In this document: positions 1 through 6,273 of the stretch, piece by piece
Numbering within the stretch: the first letter of the stretch is position 1
Layout of the letters: each line of letters opens with the position of its first letter
Source: Syntrophomonadaceae bacterium
Lineage (GTDB): Bacteria; Bacillota; Dethiobacteria; DTU022
NCBI GenBank assembly: GCA_007131435.1
Contig: SLQM01000213.1
Span: 1 to 7,509 of the forward strand
DNA length: 7,509 nucleotides
Direction of reading: 5' to 3'
The notes under the pieces: model-generated
Told to the model about the DNA's origin: nothing
The model's input: the letters and a program-made list of their open reading frames with translations, nothing else
Database searches by the model: none
Program-made: the position numbers and the translations under genes

Positions 1-60
1 ATTATTGATATCCCATCCTATCAGGCTCAAAAAAGAATATACTCTATCAGTCCAATTCAT
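1..60 (-). CDS. rnc: 5' end of a gene downstream of fabF, probably ribonuclease III (partial)
   Basis: An ATG at 60 opens a frame that stays open for 20 codons to the window edge. It is preceded by a GAGGG Shine-Dalgarno site (67-71) at a 6-nt spacing and starts only 19 nt after the fabF stop. The visible residues include FLSLIGWDINN. The IGWDINN stretch resembles the N-terminal LGYxFxN pattern that precedes the first helix of RNase III. In many Firmicutes rnc follows the fatty-acid genes (acpP or fabF), so position and residues agree. RNase III would cleave double-stranded RNA, including rRNA precursors. The catalytic motif lies outside the window, so the identity is an inference from 20 residues and context. 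That a gene starts here is fairly likely; that it is rnc is only moderately likely. Confidence 0.5.
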   Translation of the reverse strand, partial: MNWTDRVYSFLSLIGWDINN

Positions 61-66
61 TATTAA

Positions 67-71
67 CCCTC
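67..71 (-). promoter_or_regulatory. Ribosome binding site of the gene at the left edge
   Basis: GAGGG on the minus strand lies 6 nt before the ATG at 60. It is the main support for calling a start codon on a frame cut by the window edge. Confidence 0.5.
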
Positions 72-79
72 ATTCACTG

Positions 80-1318
80 CTAAGGCAGGTACTTTTTTAC
101 AATCAGGGTAGCATTGGTTCCGCCAAAACCAAATGAGTTAGATAGGGCAATATCAACCTCTGCCGGGCGTGCTTTATTCGGCACATAATCAAGATCGCAA
201 TCAGGATCGGGAAATTCATAATTAATAGTAGGATGAATAACCTGGTGTTTAATAATAAGCAGGGTTGCAATCATTTCAACCGCCCCGGCAGCTCCTAATA
301 AATGGCCCGTCATTGATTTCGTAGAACTTATAGGTACCGTATAGGCATGATTCTCAAACAGTTTTTTAATAGCCACTGTTTCGATCTTATCGTTAAATTC
401 TGTAGAAGTCCCGTGAGCATTTATATAGTCAATATCATCAGGCTTAATTCCTGCGCTTTTTATAGCTCTTTGCATGCTAAGGTATGCTCCCCTTCCTTCA
501 GGGTCGGGTGCTGTCATATGATATGCATCACCAGACATACCATAACCGATTAGCTCGCCATATATTTCGGCTCCCCTGGCCTGTGCATGGCCAAGGCTTT
601 CTAAAACCAAAACCCCTGCGCCTTCACCCATTACAAATCCATCGCGTTTAAGGTCAAAGGGGCGTGAAGCTTTTTCAGGCTGATCATTACGAGTTGATAA
701 CGCCCTGGCAGAAGAAAAACCAGAAAAAGCCAGGTCGCTTATAGTGGCCTCGGCGCCACCGGCAAGCATTATTTCAGCATCTCCGCGTTTTATAATGTGC
801 CAGGCATCGCCAATAGCATGCGTGGAGGTTGCGCAAGCTGTTACTACAGTTGTATTTGGCCCACGCAACTCAAGAAGCATGGATATATAACCAGATGCCA
901 TATTGGCTATCAAGGCTGGAACAAGGAAGGGGCTAACTCTGCGCGGCCCCTTTTGATCCAAAACCCTGAGCTGTTCTTCAATTGTCTGGATACCACCAAT
1001 ACCGGAACCGACAAGGACACCAACATTTTCCCTGTCAACGGCAGTATCCCTTAAACCGGCATCTTCCCAGGCTTTAAGGGCAGCAGCGACACCAAAGTGA
1101 GTAAAACGATCCACCCTCTTGGCTTCTTTTTTTTCCATGAAAAGAGTGGGATCAAAGCTCTTTATTTCTCCTGCTATTTTGCAGGGATACCTGCTGACAT
1201 CAAAGTTTTCAACAGCAGTTATACCACTTTTTCCATTTACCAGGTTGCTCCAAAACTCATGCTTATCAAAACCTGTTGGTGAAACAATACCAATGCCGGT
1301 TATAACAACTCTTTGCAC
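80..1318 (-). CDS. fabF: 3-oxoacyl-[acyl-carrier-protein] synthase II (beta-ketoacyl-ACP synthase II)
   Basis: This cytosolic condensing enzyme elongates acyl-ACP with malonyl-ACP in type II fatty-acid synthesis. The 412-residue product has the normal FabF length and a two-part thiolase fold. The active-site cysteine is C162 in VVTACATSTHAIG. The two histidines of the Cys-His-His triad are H302 (NAHGTST) and H339 (MTGHLLGAAGA), with the conserved K334 in SSTKSMTGH. The glycine-rich GFGGTN loop lies at 397-402. No key residue is missing. The start is GTG, placed by a TGAGGTGA ribosome site (1323-1330). An ATG two bases upstream is out of frame and stops after six codons. The gene begins 19 nt after the acpP stop, so it is co-transcribed with acpP, its protein substrate carrier. 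The Cys-His-His triad separates it from FabH (Cys-His-Asn). Confidence 0.97.
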   Translation of the reverse strand: MQRVVITGIGIVSPTGFDKHEFWSNLVNGKSGITAVENFDVSRYPCKIAGEIKSFDPTLFMEKKEAKRVDRFTHFGVAAALKAWEDAGLRDTAVDRENVGVLVGSGIGGIQTIEEQLRVLDQKGPRRVSPFLVPALIANMASGYISMLLELRGPNTTVVTACATSTHAIGDAWHIIKRGDAEIMLAGGAEATISDLAFSGFSSARALSTRNDQPEKASRPFDLKRDGFVMGEGAGVLVLESLGHAQARGAEIYGELIGYGMSGDAYHMTAPDPEGRGAYLSMQRAIKSAGIKPDDIDYINAHGTSTEFNDKIETVAIKKLFENHAYTVPISSTKSMTGHLLGAAGAVEMIATLLIIKHQVIHPTINYEFPDPDCDLDYVPNKARPAEVDIALSNSFGFGGTNATLIVKKYLP

Positions 1319-1337
1319 ATTTTCACCTCAAGTAGGT

Positions 1338-1565
1338 TTATACTTTCGATTCAATATACTTAATTACATCACCCACTGATTTAATGTTCTCGATTTCCTG
1401 GTCAGATATTTCCATGTCAAACTCTTCTTCAAGGGCCATAACCAATTCTACGATATCTAAGGAATCAGCATCAATATCTTCAAAAGTTGTATCCGGGGAT
1501 AATTTATCAATTGAGACTTCCAGCTGTTCAGATATAATATTTTTAACTTTGCTCTCGATGCTCAC
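1338..1565 (-). CDS. acpP: Acyl carrier protein
   Basis: This small acidic four-helix carrier holds the growing acyl chain on a phosphopantetheine arm and passes it between FabD, FabH, FabG, FabF and PlsX. From the GTG at 1565 the protein has 75 residues, close to the usual 75-80. The attachment serine is S35 in the DADSLDIVELVMALEEEF motif, which also forms the recognition helix used by partner enzymes. The longest open frame reaches back to a TTG at 1583, but those codons are the ribosome site itself (AGGAGGTGA, 1570-1578), so GTG at 1565 is the real start. The gene lies between fabG and fabF, with gaps of 42 and 19 nt. The strong ribosome site fits the high ACP level cells need. It is a fatty-acid ACP by context, not a polyketide one. 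Confidence 0.96.
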   Translation of the reverse strand: MSIESKVKNIISEQLEVSIDKLSPDTTFEDIDADSLDIVELVMALEEEFDMEISDQEIENIKSVGDVIKYIESKV

Positions 1566-1569
1566 CGAT

Positions 1570-1578
1570 TCACCTCCT
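1570..1578 (-). promoter_or_regulatory. Strong ribosome binding site of acpP
   Basis: AGGAGGTGA on the minus strand is a full match to the 16S rRNA 3' end, with 7 nt between the GGAGG core and GTG at 1565. It rules out the upstream in-frame TTG as the start and is the strongest ribosome site I see in the fab genes. Confidence 0.9.
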
Positions 1579-1607
1579 CCCAATATTATTAATAGTATAT
1601 AGCCATA

Positions 1608-2351
1608 TTACATTGATAGGTTTCCATCTACTGCAATTACCTGGCCCGTAACATAATTAGCCGATGATGCAAGAAATGTAACTACTTCTGCAACATCGTC
1701 GGGCTTGCCAAACCGCTTTAATGCAACCCGTTCCATGATTTTTTCTCTTACTGCAGTTGAGAGTTCATCAGTCATTTCAGTTTCTATAAAACCGGGGGCA
1801 ACAGCATTTACAGTTATATTTCTGGAACCAAGTTCCTTAGCCATGGTTTTGGTGAAAGCAATTATCCCACCTTTTGCCGCAGCATAATTAGCCTGTCCAA
1901 TATTTCCATGAAGCCCTGCTACAGAAGCAACATTAATAATTCTTCCCCCGCTTTTTTGTTTCAGCAGCGGTCTTAAAACCGCTTTACAGCAATTATAGAC
2001 ACCGTTAAGATTAACATCTATTACTTCCTGCCATTCTTCCACTTTCATCCTGGCCAGCAGGTTATCACGGGTTACTCCGGCATTATTAATAAGTATATCA
2101 ATTCTTTTAAAATGATCAATAGCGCATTTAATTAACCCTTCACACTCATTATAGAGGCTAACATCCGCCTTAAATATCACAGCAGAGCCACCGGATTCTT
2201 CTATGGTTTTTTTCACTTCCTCAGCCGCCGCTTTATTTTGGCTGTAATTAACAACCACGGAAGCGCCTGCTCCGGCCAGTGATAGGGCACAGGACCTGCC
2301 AATGCCCCTTGAAGCCCCTGTCACAATAGCGCATTTTCCAGTTAAATCCAT
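1608..2351 (-). CDS. fabG: 3-oxoacyl-[acyl-carrier-protein] reductase
   Basis: This short-chain dehydrogenase/reductase reduces 3-ketoacyl-ACP to 3-hydroxyacyl-ACP with NADPH, the second step of each elongation cycle. At 247 residues it has the standard FabG length. The cofactor-binding TGASRGIG motif is at 11-18 and NNAG at 89-92. The catalytic residues are N114, S143, Y156 and K160, the last two as YAAAK in the YxxxK motif. The C-terminal segment from about 210 (RFGKPDDVAEVVTFLAS and YVTGQVIAVDG) is typical of FabG and helps separate it from other reductases. The start is ATG at 2351 with a GGGGTGA ribosome site (2356-2362). It lies 20 nt after fabD and before acpP, in the usual fabD-fabG-acpP order. 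Confidence 0.97.
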   Translation of the reverse strand: MDLTGKCAIVTGASRGIGRSCALSLAGAGASVVVNYSQNKAAAEEVKKTIEESGGSAVIFKADVSLYNECEGLIKCAIDHFKRIDILINNAGVTRDNLLARMKVEEWQEVIDVNLNGVYNCCKAVLRPLLKQKSGGRIINVASVAGLHGNIGQANYAAAKGGIIAFTKTMAKELGSRNITVNAVAPGFIETEMTDELSTAVREKIMERVALKRFGKPDDVAEVVTFLASSANYVTGQVIAVDGNLSM

Positions 2352-2371
2352 CTACTCACCCCGCAAAACTT

Positions 2372-3292
2372 TTAATTATTGACTTTTTCCAAGTCCTCTG
2401 GCTTTTCAATAGAAATGGTTTTTAATTGTGGCGCGATCCTTTTCATCAACCGGGCCAGGGAATTACCGGGGCCAAGGCTGATAAAGCGCTTAATACCGCT
2501 GTCAATTAATTTCTTTATTGACTGCTCCCATAAAATTGGGTTGCTAACCTGCCTCACCAGGTTATCTTTTATCATATCAGGTTGATCGGCATAAGCAGCA
2601 GATACATTGAAAATAATTGGCATCACTGGCTTATTAATTTTTATTTTCCGCAATTCGTCTTCAAGCTTTTCTTCCACAGGTTTTAGCAGGGAACAGTGAA
2701 ATGGAGCGCTTACTTTTAATTCGGTTATCTTTTTTGCCCCCGCTTTTCCAGCTAAATCAATCGCCCTGTGAACTGCTTCCATATTTCCGGAAATAACTAT
2801 TTGCCCGGGGCAATTATAGTTAGCCGGTGAAACAGTGCCAATTTCAGCAGCAGTTGAACATATCTCTTCAACTTTGTATTGCGATAAACCCATAATTGCA
2901 ACCATTGTCCCCTCACCTGGAGCTACCGCGTCCTGCATAAAAATGCCACGTTTTTGAACAAGCGGAAGAGCATCTTCAAATGATATTGATCCTGCTGCAA
3001 CAAGGGCTGTATACTCACCCAGGCTTAAGCCTGCAACAGCATCAGGGCTTATTCCTGATTTTTGCAAAACCGTATAAATTGCATGGCTTGCAGTTAGGAT
3101 TGCCGGTTGTGTGTACCGGGTTAGCTTTAGTTTTTCTTCGGGACCATTAAAAATTATGTCAACAAAGGCTGAATCTAAAGCATTTTCAGCTTGCTTGAAA
3201 ACATTTTTTGCTTCGGGAAAGCATTCCGCGAAATCAAAACCCATACCTACGTACTGCGCTCCCTGCCCGGGAAAAAGAAATGCAGTCTTCAC
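2372..3292 (-). CDS. fabD: Malonyl-CoA:acyl carrier protein transacylase
   Basis: This cytosolic enzyme moves malonate from malonyl-CoA to ACP, supplying the extender unit for FabH and FabF. The 306-residue length is normal. The N-terminal FPGQGAQ motif is at 7-13. The nucleophile is S90 in GLSLGEYTAL, R115 binds the malonyl carboxylate (VQKRGIFMQ), and H199 in SAPFHC completes the Ser-His dyad. A conserved asparagine is at 229 (FNVSA). The start is GTG at 3292, 8 nt after an AGGAG site (3301-3305), and gives MKTAFLFPGQG, the usual N-terminus. The gap to fabH is 22 nt. The C-terminal segment reads GPGNSLARLMKRI, close to the family GPG...L..L.k.i pattern. Many related operons place an enoyl reductase (fabK) just before fabD; there is none here. 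Confidence 0.97.
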   Translation of the reverse strand: MKTAFLFPGQGAQYVGMGFDFAECFPEAKNVFKQAENALDSAFVDIIFNGPEEKLKLTRYTQPAILTASHAIYTVLQKSGISPDAVAGLSLGEYTALVAAGSISFEDALPLVQKRGIFMQDAVAPGEGTMVAIMGLSQYKVEEICSTAAEIGTVSPANYNCPGQIVISGNMEAVHRAIDLAGKAGAKKITELKVSAPFHCSLLKPVEEKLEDELRKIKINKPVMPIIFNVSAAYADQPDMIKDNLVRQVSNPILWEQSIKKLIDSGIKRFISLGPGNSLARLMKRIAPQLKTISIEKPEDLEKVNN

Positions 3293-3314
3293 TTTAAAGG
3301 CTCCTGTTCTCTTG

Positions 3315-4304
3315 TTACCATCTTATCAAAATACCGCCCCAGGTTAGCCCCGCTCCAAAAGCGACCATGGCTAAAAGATCTCCTTTTTTTAAATACCCTT
3401 TTACAACAAATTCATGCAGGGCTATAGGTATTGTTGCTGATGACATATTACCATAGCGATCAATATTTACCGGAACTTTTTCCTCGGGCATTTTAAGCCG
3501 CTTTCTAATATAATCAATGATCCTCAGGTTAGCCTGGTGCAAAAAGAGATAATCAAGTTCATCGGCAGTAATACCTACCTTAAGCATCATACTGTTTAAT
3601 GTATCTTCAACTACCCTGGCAGCAAATTTAAATATTTCATTACCATTCATTTTTATATAATGCATCCTGTTGTGTATAGATTCCTGGCTTGCAGGCATCA
3701 TGCTGCCACCAGCTGGTATCTTTAAAAGATCTGCCCCCCTGCCATCGGAATGAAGGCTGAAGTTAATTATCCCGTTGTCACCTTTAGCAGGCTGCAAAAC
3801 AACAGCTCCTGCCCCATCGCCAAATAGCACACAGGTGCTTCTATCTTCCCAATCTGTAAACCTGGAGAGTACTTCAACACCTATGACCAGTATATTTTTA
3901 TAAGTACCGCAAGCTATAAACTGGTGCCCAACGATTAAAGCATATATAAAACCTGTGCAACCTGCTGAAAGGTCCATTGCCGCTGCTTTATTTGCACCAA
4001 GCCTGGCCTGTAATAAACATGAAGTTGACGGTGTTGGGTGATCAGGGGTCACAGTTGCAGCTATAATCATATCAAGTTCTTCAGCCTTTAAACCAGCCAT
4101 ATCTAAAGCCTCATAAGCTGCCTTTTCGGTAAGATCAACGCTGGAATATCCATCTTCAAGAATTCTTCTTTCCCGGATGCCTGTACGGGAGGTAATCCAA
4201 TTGTCGCTCGTGTCAACCATCTTTTCCAAGTCGCTATTGGTCATTATCCTGCCTGGCAAGGCAGCTCCTGAACCCGTAATAACCGCGTTGATACAACCAG
4301 CCAA
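3315..4304 (-). CDS. fabH: 3-oxoacyl-[acyl-carrier-protein] synthase III (beta-ketoacyl-ACP synthase III)
   Basis: FabH starts each fatty-acid chain by condensing an acyl-CoA primer (acetyl-CoA, or branched primers in many Gram-positives) with malonyl-ACP. The 329 residues match the family. The active-site triad is complete: C116 in DLSAGCTGFIYAL, H256 in LFLHQANLRI and N286 in YGNMSSATIP. The N-terminal DNWITSRTGIRERRI (34-48) is also typical of FabH. The start is a TTG at 4304, 9 nt after a GGGAGGT site (4314-4320) that lies inside the end of plsX. The plsX stop is only 2 nt upstream, so the two genes are probably translationally coupled. Whether it prefers straight or branched primers cannot be read from the motifs. 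Confidence 0.97.
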   Translation of the reverse strand: MAGCINAVITGSGAALPGRIMTNSDLEKMVDTSDNWITSRTGIRERRILEDGYSSVDLTEKAAYEALDMAGLKAEELDMIIAATVTPDHPTPSTSCLLQARLGANKAAAMDLSAGCTGFIYALIVGHQFIACGTYKNILVIGVEVLSRFTDWEDRSTCVLFGDGAGAVVLQPAKGDNGIINFSLHSDGRGADLLKIPAGGSMMPASQESIHNRMHYIKMNGNEIFKFAARVVEDTLNSMMLKVGITADELDYLFLHQANLRIIDYIRKRLKMPEEKVPVNIDRYGNMSSATIPIALHEFVVKGYLKKGDLLAMVAFGAGLTWGGILIRW

Positions 4305-4306
4305 AA

Positions 4307-5332
4307 CTATTGTACCTCCCCGATTTCATCTGCCAGCTCTTTCAGGGCTTTTTGCAGCTGATAAGTTACCCGTTTTTTGACAAAGGGATATGCCTGTTTA
4401 AGCAAAGCCTGCTCGATCGACTTTGCCTTTGAAGAGCCATGACATTTAATACAAAGCCCGTTTACACCAAGTAGTGGAGCGCCACCATAACCGGACGTAT
4501 CAATTTTTTCCCTTAACTTCAGAAAAACCGGTTGTAAAAGCAAGGCCCCCAATTTATATCTTATACTTCCGGGAATCTCTTGCCTGAAAAAACTTAAAAT
4601 TGCCCTGGAAAGTCCTTCTGATGTTTTTAAAAATATATTGCCTACAAAACCATCACAGATAACTACATCAGCAGCATTGAAAAAAACTTCAGTTCCTTCA
4701 ACATTTCCATTAAATCCAGCCAGGTGTTCATTAAAAAGGGCATAAGCCTTTTTTACCTGGCTATTGCCTTTTTTTTCTTCACTTCCTACGTTTAGCAACG
4801 CCAGGCGTGGTTCATTGTAGCCTAATATTTGCTGGGCATAAATACGCCCCATATGAGCATATTGTAAAAGCTGCTCGGGGCGGGCATCCATATTTGCCCC
4901 AACGTCAAGGAATAATACCGGTTTTCCGCTAAAACTGGGCATCGGTGTAAGCAGGGCAGGCCGGCTGATACCACTCATTCTGCCTAAAAACAGCAAACCA
5001 CCGGCCATAAGCGCACCCGTATTTCCAGCACTTAAAGCAGCATCTGCATCACCAGACCGAACCAATTGCAGTGCCTTTACCATTGATGATCCTTTTTTAT
5101 TTCTGATCGATAAGCCCGGATCATCATCACAGCCGATCACTTCGTCAGCATGGCAAATTTCTACACGCTCTTGTGGATAAGTCTTGTTTTCTAAGGATTT
5201 TTCTAACTCGCCCTGCTTTCCAACCAGGATTAGATGAAGGTCTTCCAAGTAGGAGAGTGCAGATAAAGCGCCGTTGACTATTTCTGTCGGAGCATAATCT
5301 CCACCCATGGCATCGACTGCCACTTTTACCAA
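4307..5332 (-). CDS. plsX: Phosphate acyltransferase PlsX (acyl-ACP:phosphate acyltransferase)
   Basis: PlsX converts acyl-ACP and phosphate to acyl-phosphate, which PlsY uses to acylate glycerol-3-phosphate, so it links fatty-acid and phospholipid synthesis. It acts at the inner face of the membrane. From the TTG at 5332 the protein has 341 residues, the family's usual length, and begins MVKVAVDAMGGDYAP, the expected N-terminus. Other family signatures are SAGNTGALMA (101-110), LDVGANMDARP (142-152), NVGSEEKKGN (181-190), DGFVGN (227-232) and LLGVNGLCIKCHGSS (287-301). The open frame extends to an ATG at 5395, but its first 21 codons overlap a stem-loop and the ribosome site and encode a hydrophobic stretch unlike PlsX, so I reject that start. 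A GTG at 5341 is too close to the ribosome site. Confidence 0.95.
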   Translation of the reverse strand: MVKVAVDAMGGDYAPTEIVNGALSALSYLEDLHLILVGKQGELEKSLENKTYPQERVEICHADEVIGCDDDPGLSIRNKKGSSMVKALQLVRSGDADAALSAGNTGALMAGGLLFLGRMSGISRPALLTPMPSFSGKPVLFLDVGANMDARPEQLLQYAHMGRIYAQQILGYNEPRLALLNVGSEEKKGNSQVKKAYALFNEHLAGFNGNVEGTEVFFNAADVVICDGFVGNIFLKTSEGLSRAILSFFRQEIPGSIRYKLGALLLQPVFLKLREKIDTSGYGGAPLLGVNGLCIKCHGSSKAKSIEQALLKQAYPFVKKRVTYQLQKALKELADEIGEVQ

Positions 5333-5335
5333 GCT

Positions 5336-5350
5336 GATCACTTCCTCTTT
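5336..5350 (-). promoter_or_regulatory. Ribosome binding site that decides the plsX start
   Basis: AAAGAGGAAGTGATC on the minus strand resembles the 16S complement AAAGGAGGTGATC with small differences. The GAGG core is 11 nt from the TTG at 5332, slightly long, and only 2 nt from the in-frame GTG at 5341. TTG is therefore preferred, and it also gives the conserved PlsX N-terminus. Confidence 0.65.
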
Positions 5351-5373
5351 CAACAGGCAAATTAAATACAAGA

Positions 5374-5403
5374 CGCCCCTTATATACCAAGGCATAAGGG
5401 GCG
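5374..5403 (-). promoter_or_regulatory. Perfect 10-bp inverted repeat (stem-loop) between rpmF and plsX
   Basis: CGCCCCTTAT (5374-5383) and ATAAGGGGCG (5394-5403) are exact reverse complements around a 10-nt loop. In the minus-strand transcript the hairpin forms 15 nt after the rpmF stop and ends 41 nt before the plsX start. It is followed by a U-rich but broken run (UCUUGUAUUUAAUUU). A second pair, AACAGG/CCTGTT (5411-5416 with 5352-5357 on the minus strand), could close an outer stem ending just before the plsX ribosome site. Possible roles are partial termination that lowers lipid-gene expression relative to L32, an RNA processing or stability element, or control of plsX translation. It could also be a protein operator. 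The repeat is seen directly; the role is inference. Confidence 0.7.
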
Positions 5404-5418
5404 CAATGTTCCTGTTTG

Positions 5419-5595
5419 CTAATTAACCTTAACTACTTCCCGCTCTTTGTAATAACCGCAATTTAAACATACCCTGTGTGTAGGTTTTAATTCATTGCAC
5501 TGCGGGCAGGCAGTCAGGCGGGGAACTGAAAGCTTGTTTTGTGATCGCCGCATATCCCGCTTTGACTTTGATGTTCTTCGCTTAGGTACAGCCAC
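5419..5595 (-). CDS. rpmF: 50S ribosomal protein L32
   Basis: L32 is a small zinc-binding protein of the large ribosomal subunit. The 58-residue product starts (M)AVPKRRTSKSKRDMRRS, the highly conserved L32 N-terminus, rich in lysine and arginine for rRNA contact. Two cysteine pairs, C30-x2-C33 (CPQC) and C43-x2-C46 (CLNC), form a complete C4 zinc ribbon, so this is the zinc-dependent (C+) form. The start is GTG at 5595, 7 nt after an AAGGAGG ribosome site (5603-5609), and the stop is TAG at 5419-5421. It follows the DUF177 gene by 27 nt, the common DUF177-rpmF pair in bacteria, and precedes plsX by 86 nt. Because it is shorter than 60 codons and starts with GTG it is easily missed by automated calling. 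Confidence 0.97.
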   Translation of the reverse strand: MAVPKRRTSKSKRDMRRSQNKLSVPRLTACPQCNELKPTHRVCLNCGYYKEREVVKVN

Positions 5596-5602
5596 TGTAA
5601 CG

Positions 5603-5609
5603 CCTCCTT
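5603..5609 (-). promoter_or_regulatory. Ribosome binding site of rpmF
   Basis: AAGGAGG on the minus strand lies 7 nt before the GTG at 5595. It confirms the non-ATG start of this short gene. Confidence 0.9.
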
Positions 5610-5622
5610 GTCTGGCATGCTT

Positions 5623-6150
5623 CTATTTTTTAAATTCTTTCAGCTTAATCATTCTTATATCAATACTACTGCTTTCTTCTTTACAGTTACAGGCTGCTTC
5701 ATTTAAATCGATACCACAACCGGCACATAAACCCCTGCATTCTTGTTTACAGAGCGGACTATAATCCTGGGCCAGAATAATTAGCTGTCTTATATATTCC
5801 TCAAGATATAGATAGTCGCCACTGACTATAAGCCTGTTTGCTGTTTCGGCGGATAAATCTTCCCGGGAATAATCATTTTCTATCGGCTCAACCAAACTAA
5901 ATGATTCGGTAAAGCTGGTTTCGAACTTATGCTCAAACTTCTGCAAACATCTTGCGCAATTCATTCCAACAGACGCTTTTAAAGCTCCGCTTACTATCAG
6001 GTTGGAGCCGCTGGCCGTAACACTTACCTGCAGCTCAAGAATCCCGCCTTCCGGGAAATCGGTATAACAGTCTTCAAGATTGTACTTAAACGAGTAATCG
6101 ACTGCTTCGCCACTTTGCGAACGAATTTCAGGTAAATAAATCTGCATCAT
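5623..6150 (-). CDS. DUF177/YceD family protein
   Basis: This belongs to the DUF177 (YceD) family, usually encoded next to rpmF and linked in bacteria and plastids to 23S rRNA accumulation or large-subunit assembly. The exact biochemical role is not settled. From the ATG at 6150 it has 175 residues, normal for Firmicutes. A central CARC pair (C65, C68) sits in the conserved mNCaRCLxxF segment. The C-terminal cysteine cluster (C134, C138, C142, C145, C154, C156) has the family pattern CxxxCxGLCxxCGxxLN...CxC and may bind metal. The open frame runs back to 6258, but that part crosses the promoter at 6175-6203 and encodes no family sequence. Start choice is between ATG at 6150 and the adjacent ATG at 6147; GGGGTG at 6154-6159 fits the second slightly better (6 nt against 3). 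Confidence 0.92.
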   Translation of the reverse strand: MMQIYLPEIRSQSGEAVDYSFKYNLEDCYTDFPEGGILELQVSVTASGSNLIVSGALKASVGMNCARCLQKFEHKFETSFTESFSLVEPIENDYSREDLSAETANRLIVSGDYLYLEEYIRQLIILAQDYSPLCKQECRGLCAGCGIDLNEAACNCKEESSSIDIRMIKLKEFKK

Positions 6151-6153
6151 AGA

Positions 6154-6159
6154 CACCCC
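6154..6159 (-). promoter_or_regulatory. Ribosome binding site of the DUF177 gene
   Basis: GGGGTG on the minus strand lies 3 nt before the ATG at 6150 and 6 nt before the ATG at 6147. It supports a start here over any upstream start in the same frame. Confidence 0.7.
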
Positions 6160-6174
6160 AAAAAAACTAAAGTA

Positions 6175-6203
6175 ATTATATAGACCTTTATTTTCTTTGT
6201 CAA
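6175..6203 (-). promoter_or_regulatory. Consensus sigma-A promoter of the DUF177-rpmF-plsX-fab operon
   Basis: On the minus strand a perfect -35 box TTGACA (6198-6203) and a perfect -10 box TATAAT (6175-6180) are separated by exactly 17 nt. All 12 consensus bases match. Transcription should begin near the A at 6168 or G at 6167, giving a leader of only about 18-20 nt before the DUF177 start. No other comparable promoter is visible before fabF, so this probably drives the whole set of eight or nine genes. I see no recognisable FapR-type palindrome over the promoter or start site. Confidence 0.92.
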
Positions 6204-6212
6204 CACGAAAAC

Positions 6213-6229
6213 GCTGCCGATTCGGCAGC
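6213..6229 (-). terminator. Short GC-rich hairpin, possible terminator of the NusG-domain-II gene
   Basis: GCTGCCGA (6213-6220) and TCGGCAGC (6222-6229) are perfect reverse complements, realistically a 7-bp GC-rich stem with a 3-nt loop. On the minus strand it lies about 45 nt after the upstream stop codon, is followed by GTTTTCG, and ends 9 nt before the -35 box of the next operon. The T-run is short, so termination may be weak; the position fits a boundary between two transcription units. Confidence 0.55.
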
Positions 6230-6273
6230 CGGGCCAAAGGGTAGTCGTAACCTGACATGCTTTATAAATCTAA

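Noticed and set aside
797..1379. Several plus-strand open frames opposite fabF
   Set aside because: They overlap conserved fabF codons, have unlikely amino-acid composition and no translation signals.
1566..1583. Six extra codons at the start of acpP from TTG 1583
   Set aside because: These bases are the AGGAGGTGA ribosome site of the GTG start at 1565.
1582..1607. Possible internal promoter (TATACT) before acpP
   Set aside because: The AT-rich gap contains a -10-like TATACT, but there is no -35 at a suitable distance and no extended -10, so the match is probably chance.
5333..5395. N-terminal extension of plsX starting at ATG 5395
   Set aside because: It overlaps the stem-loop and the ribosome site, encodes residues unlike any PlsX N-terminus, and has no ribosome site of its own. 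The TTG at 5332 gives the conserved start.
5495..5764. Plus-strand open frame of 89 codons across rpmF and DUF177
   Set aside because: It is antisense to two well-supported genes, has no recognisable domain or ribosome site, and looks like a shadow of the minus-strand genes.
6151..6212. FapR-type operator around the operon promoter
   Set aside because: I looked for the palindromic TTAGTACC-like pattern and found only AT-rich sequence without the symmetry.
6151..6258. N-terminal extension of the DUF177 protein starting at 6258
   Set aside because: The extension spans the consensus promoter and the hairpin and carries no family sequence, so it would not be in the mRNA made from that promoter.
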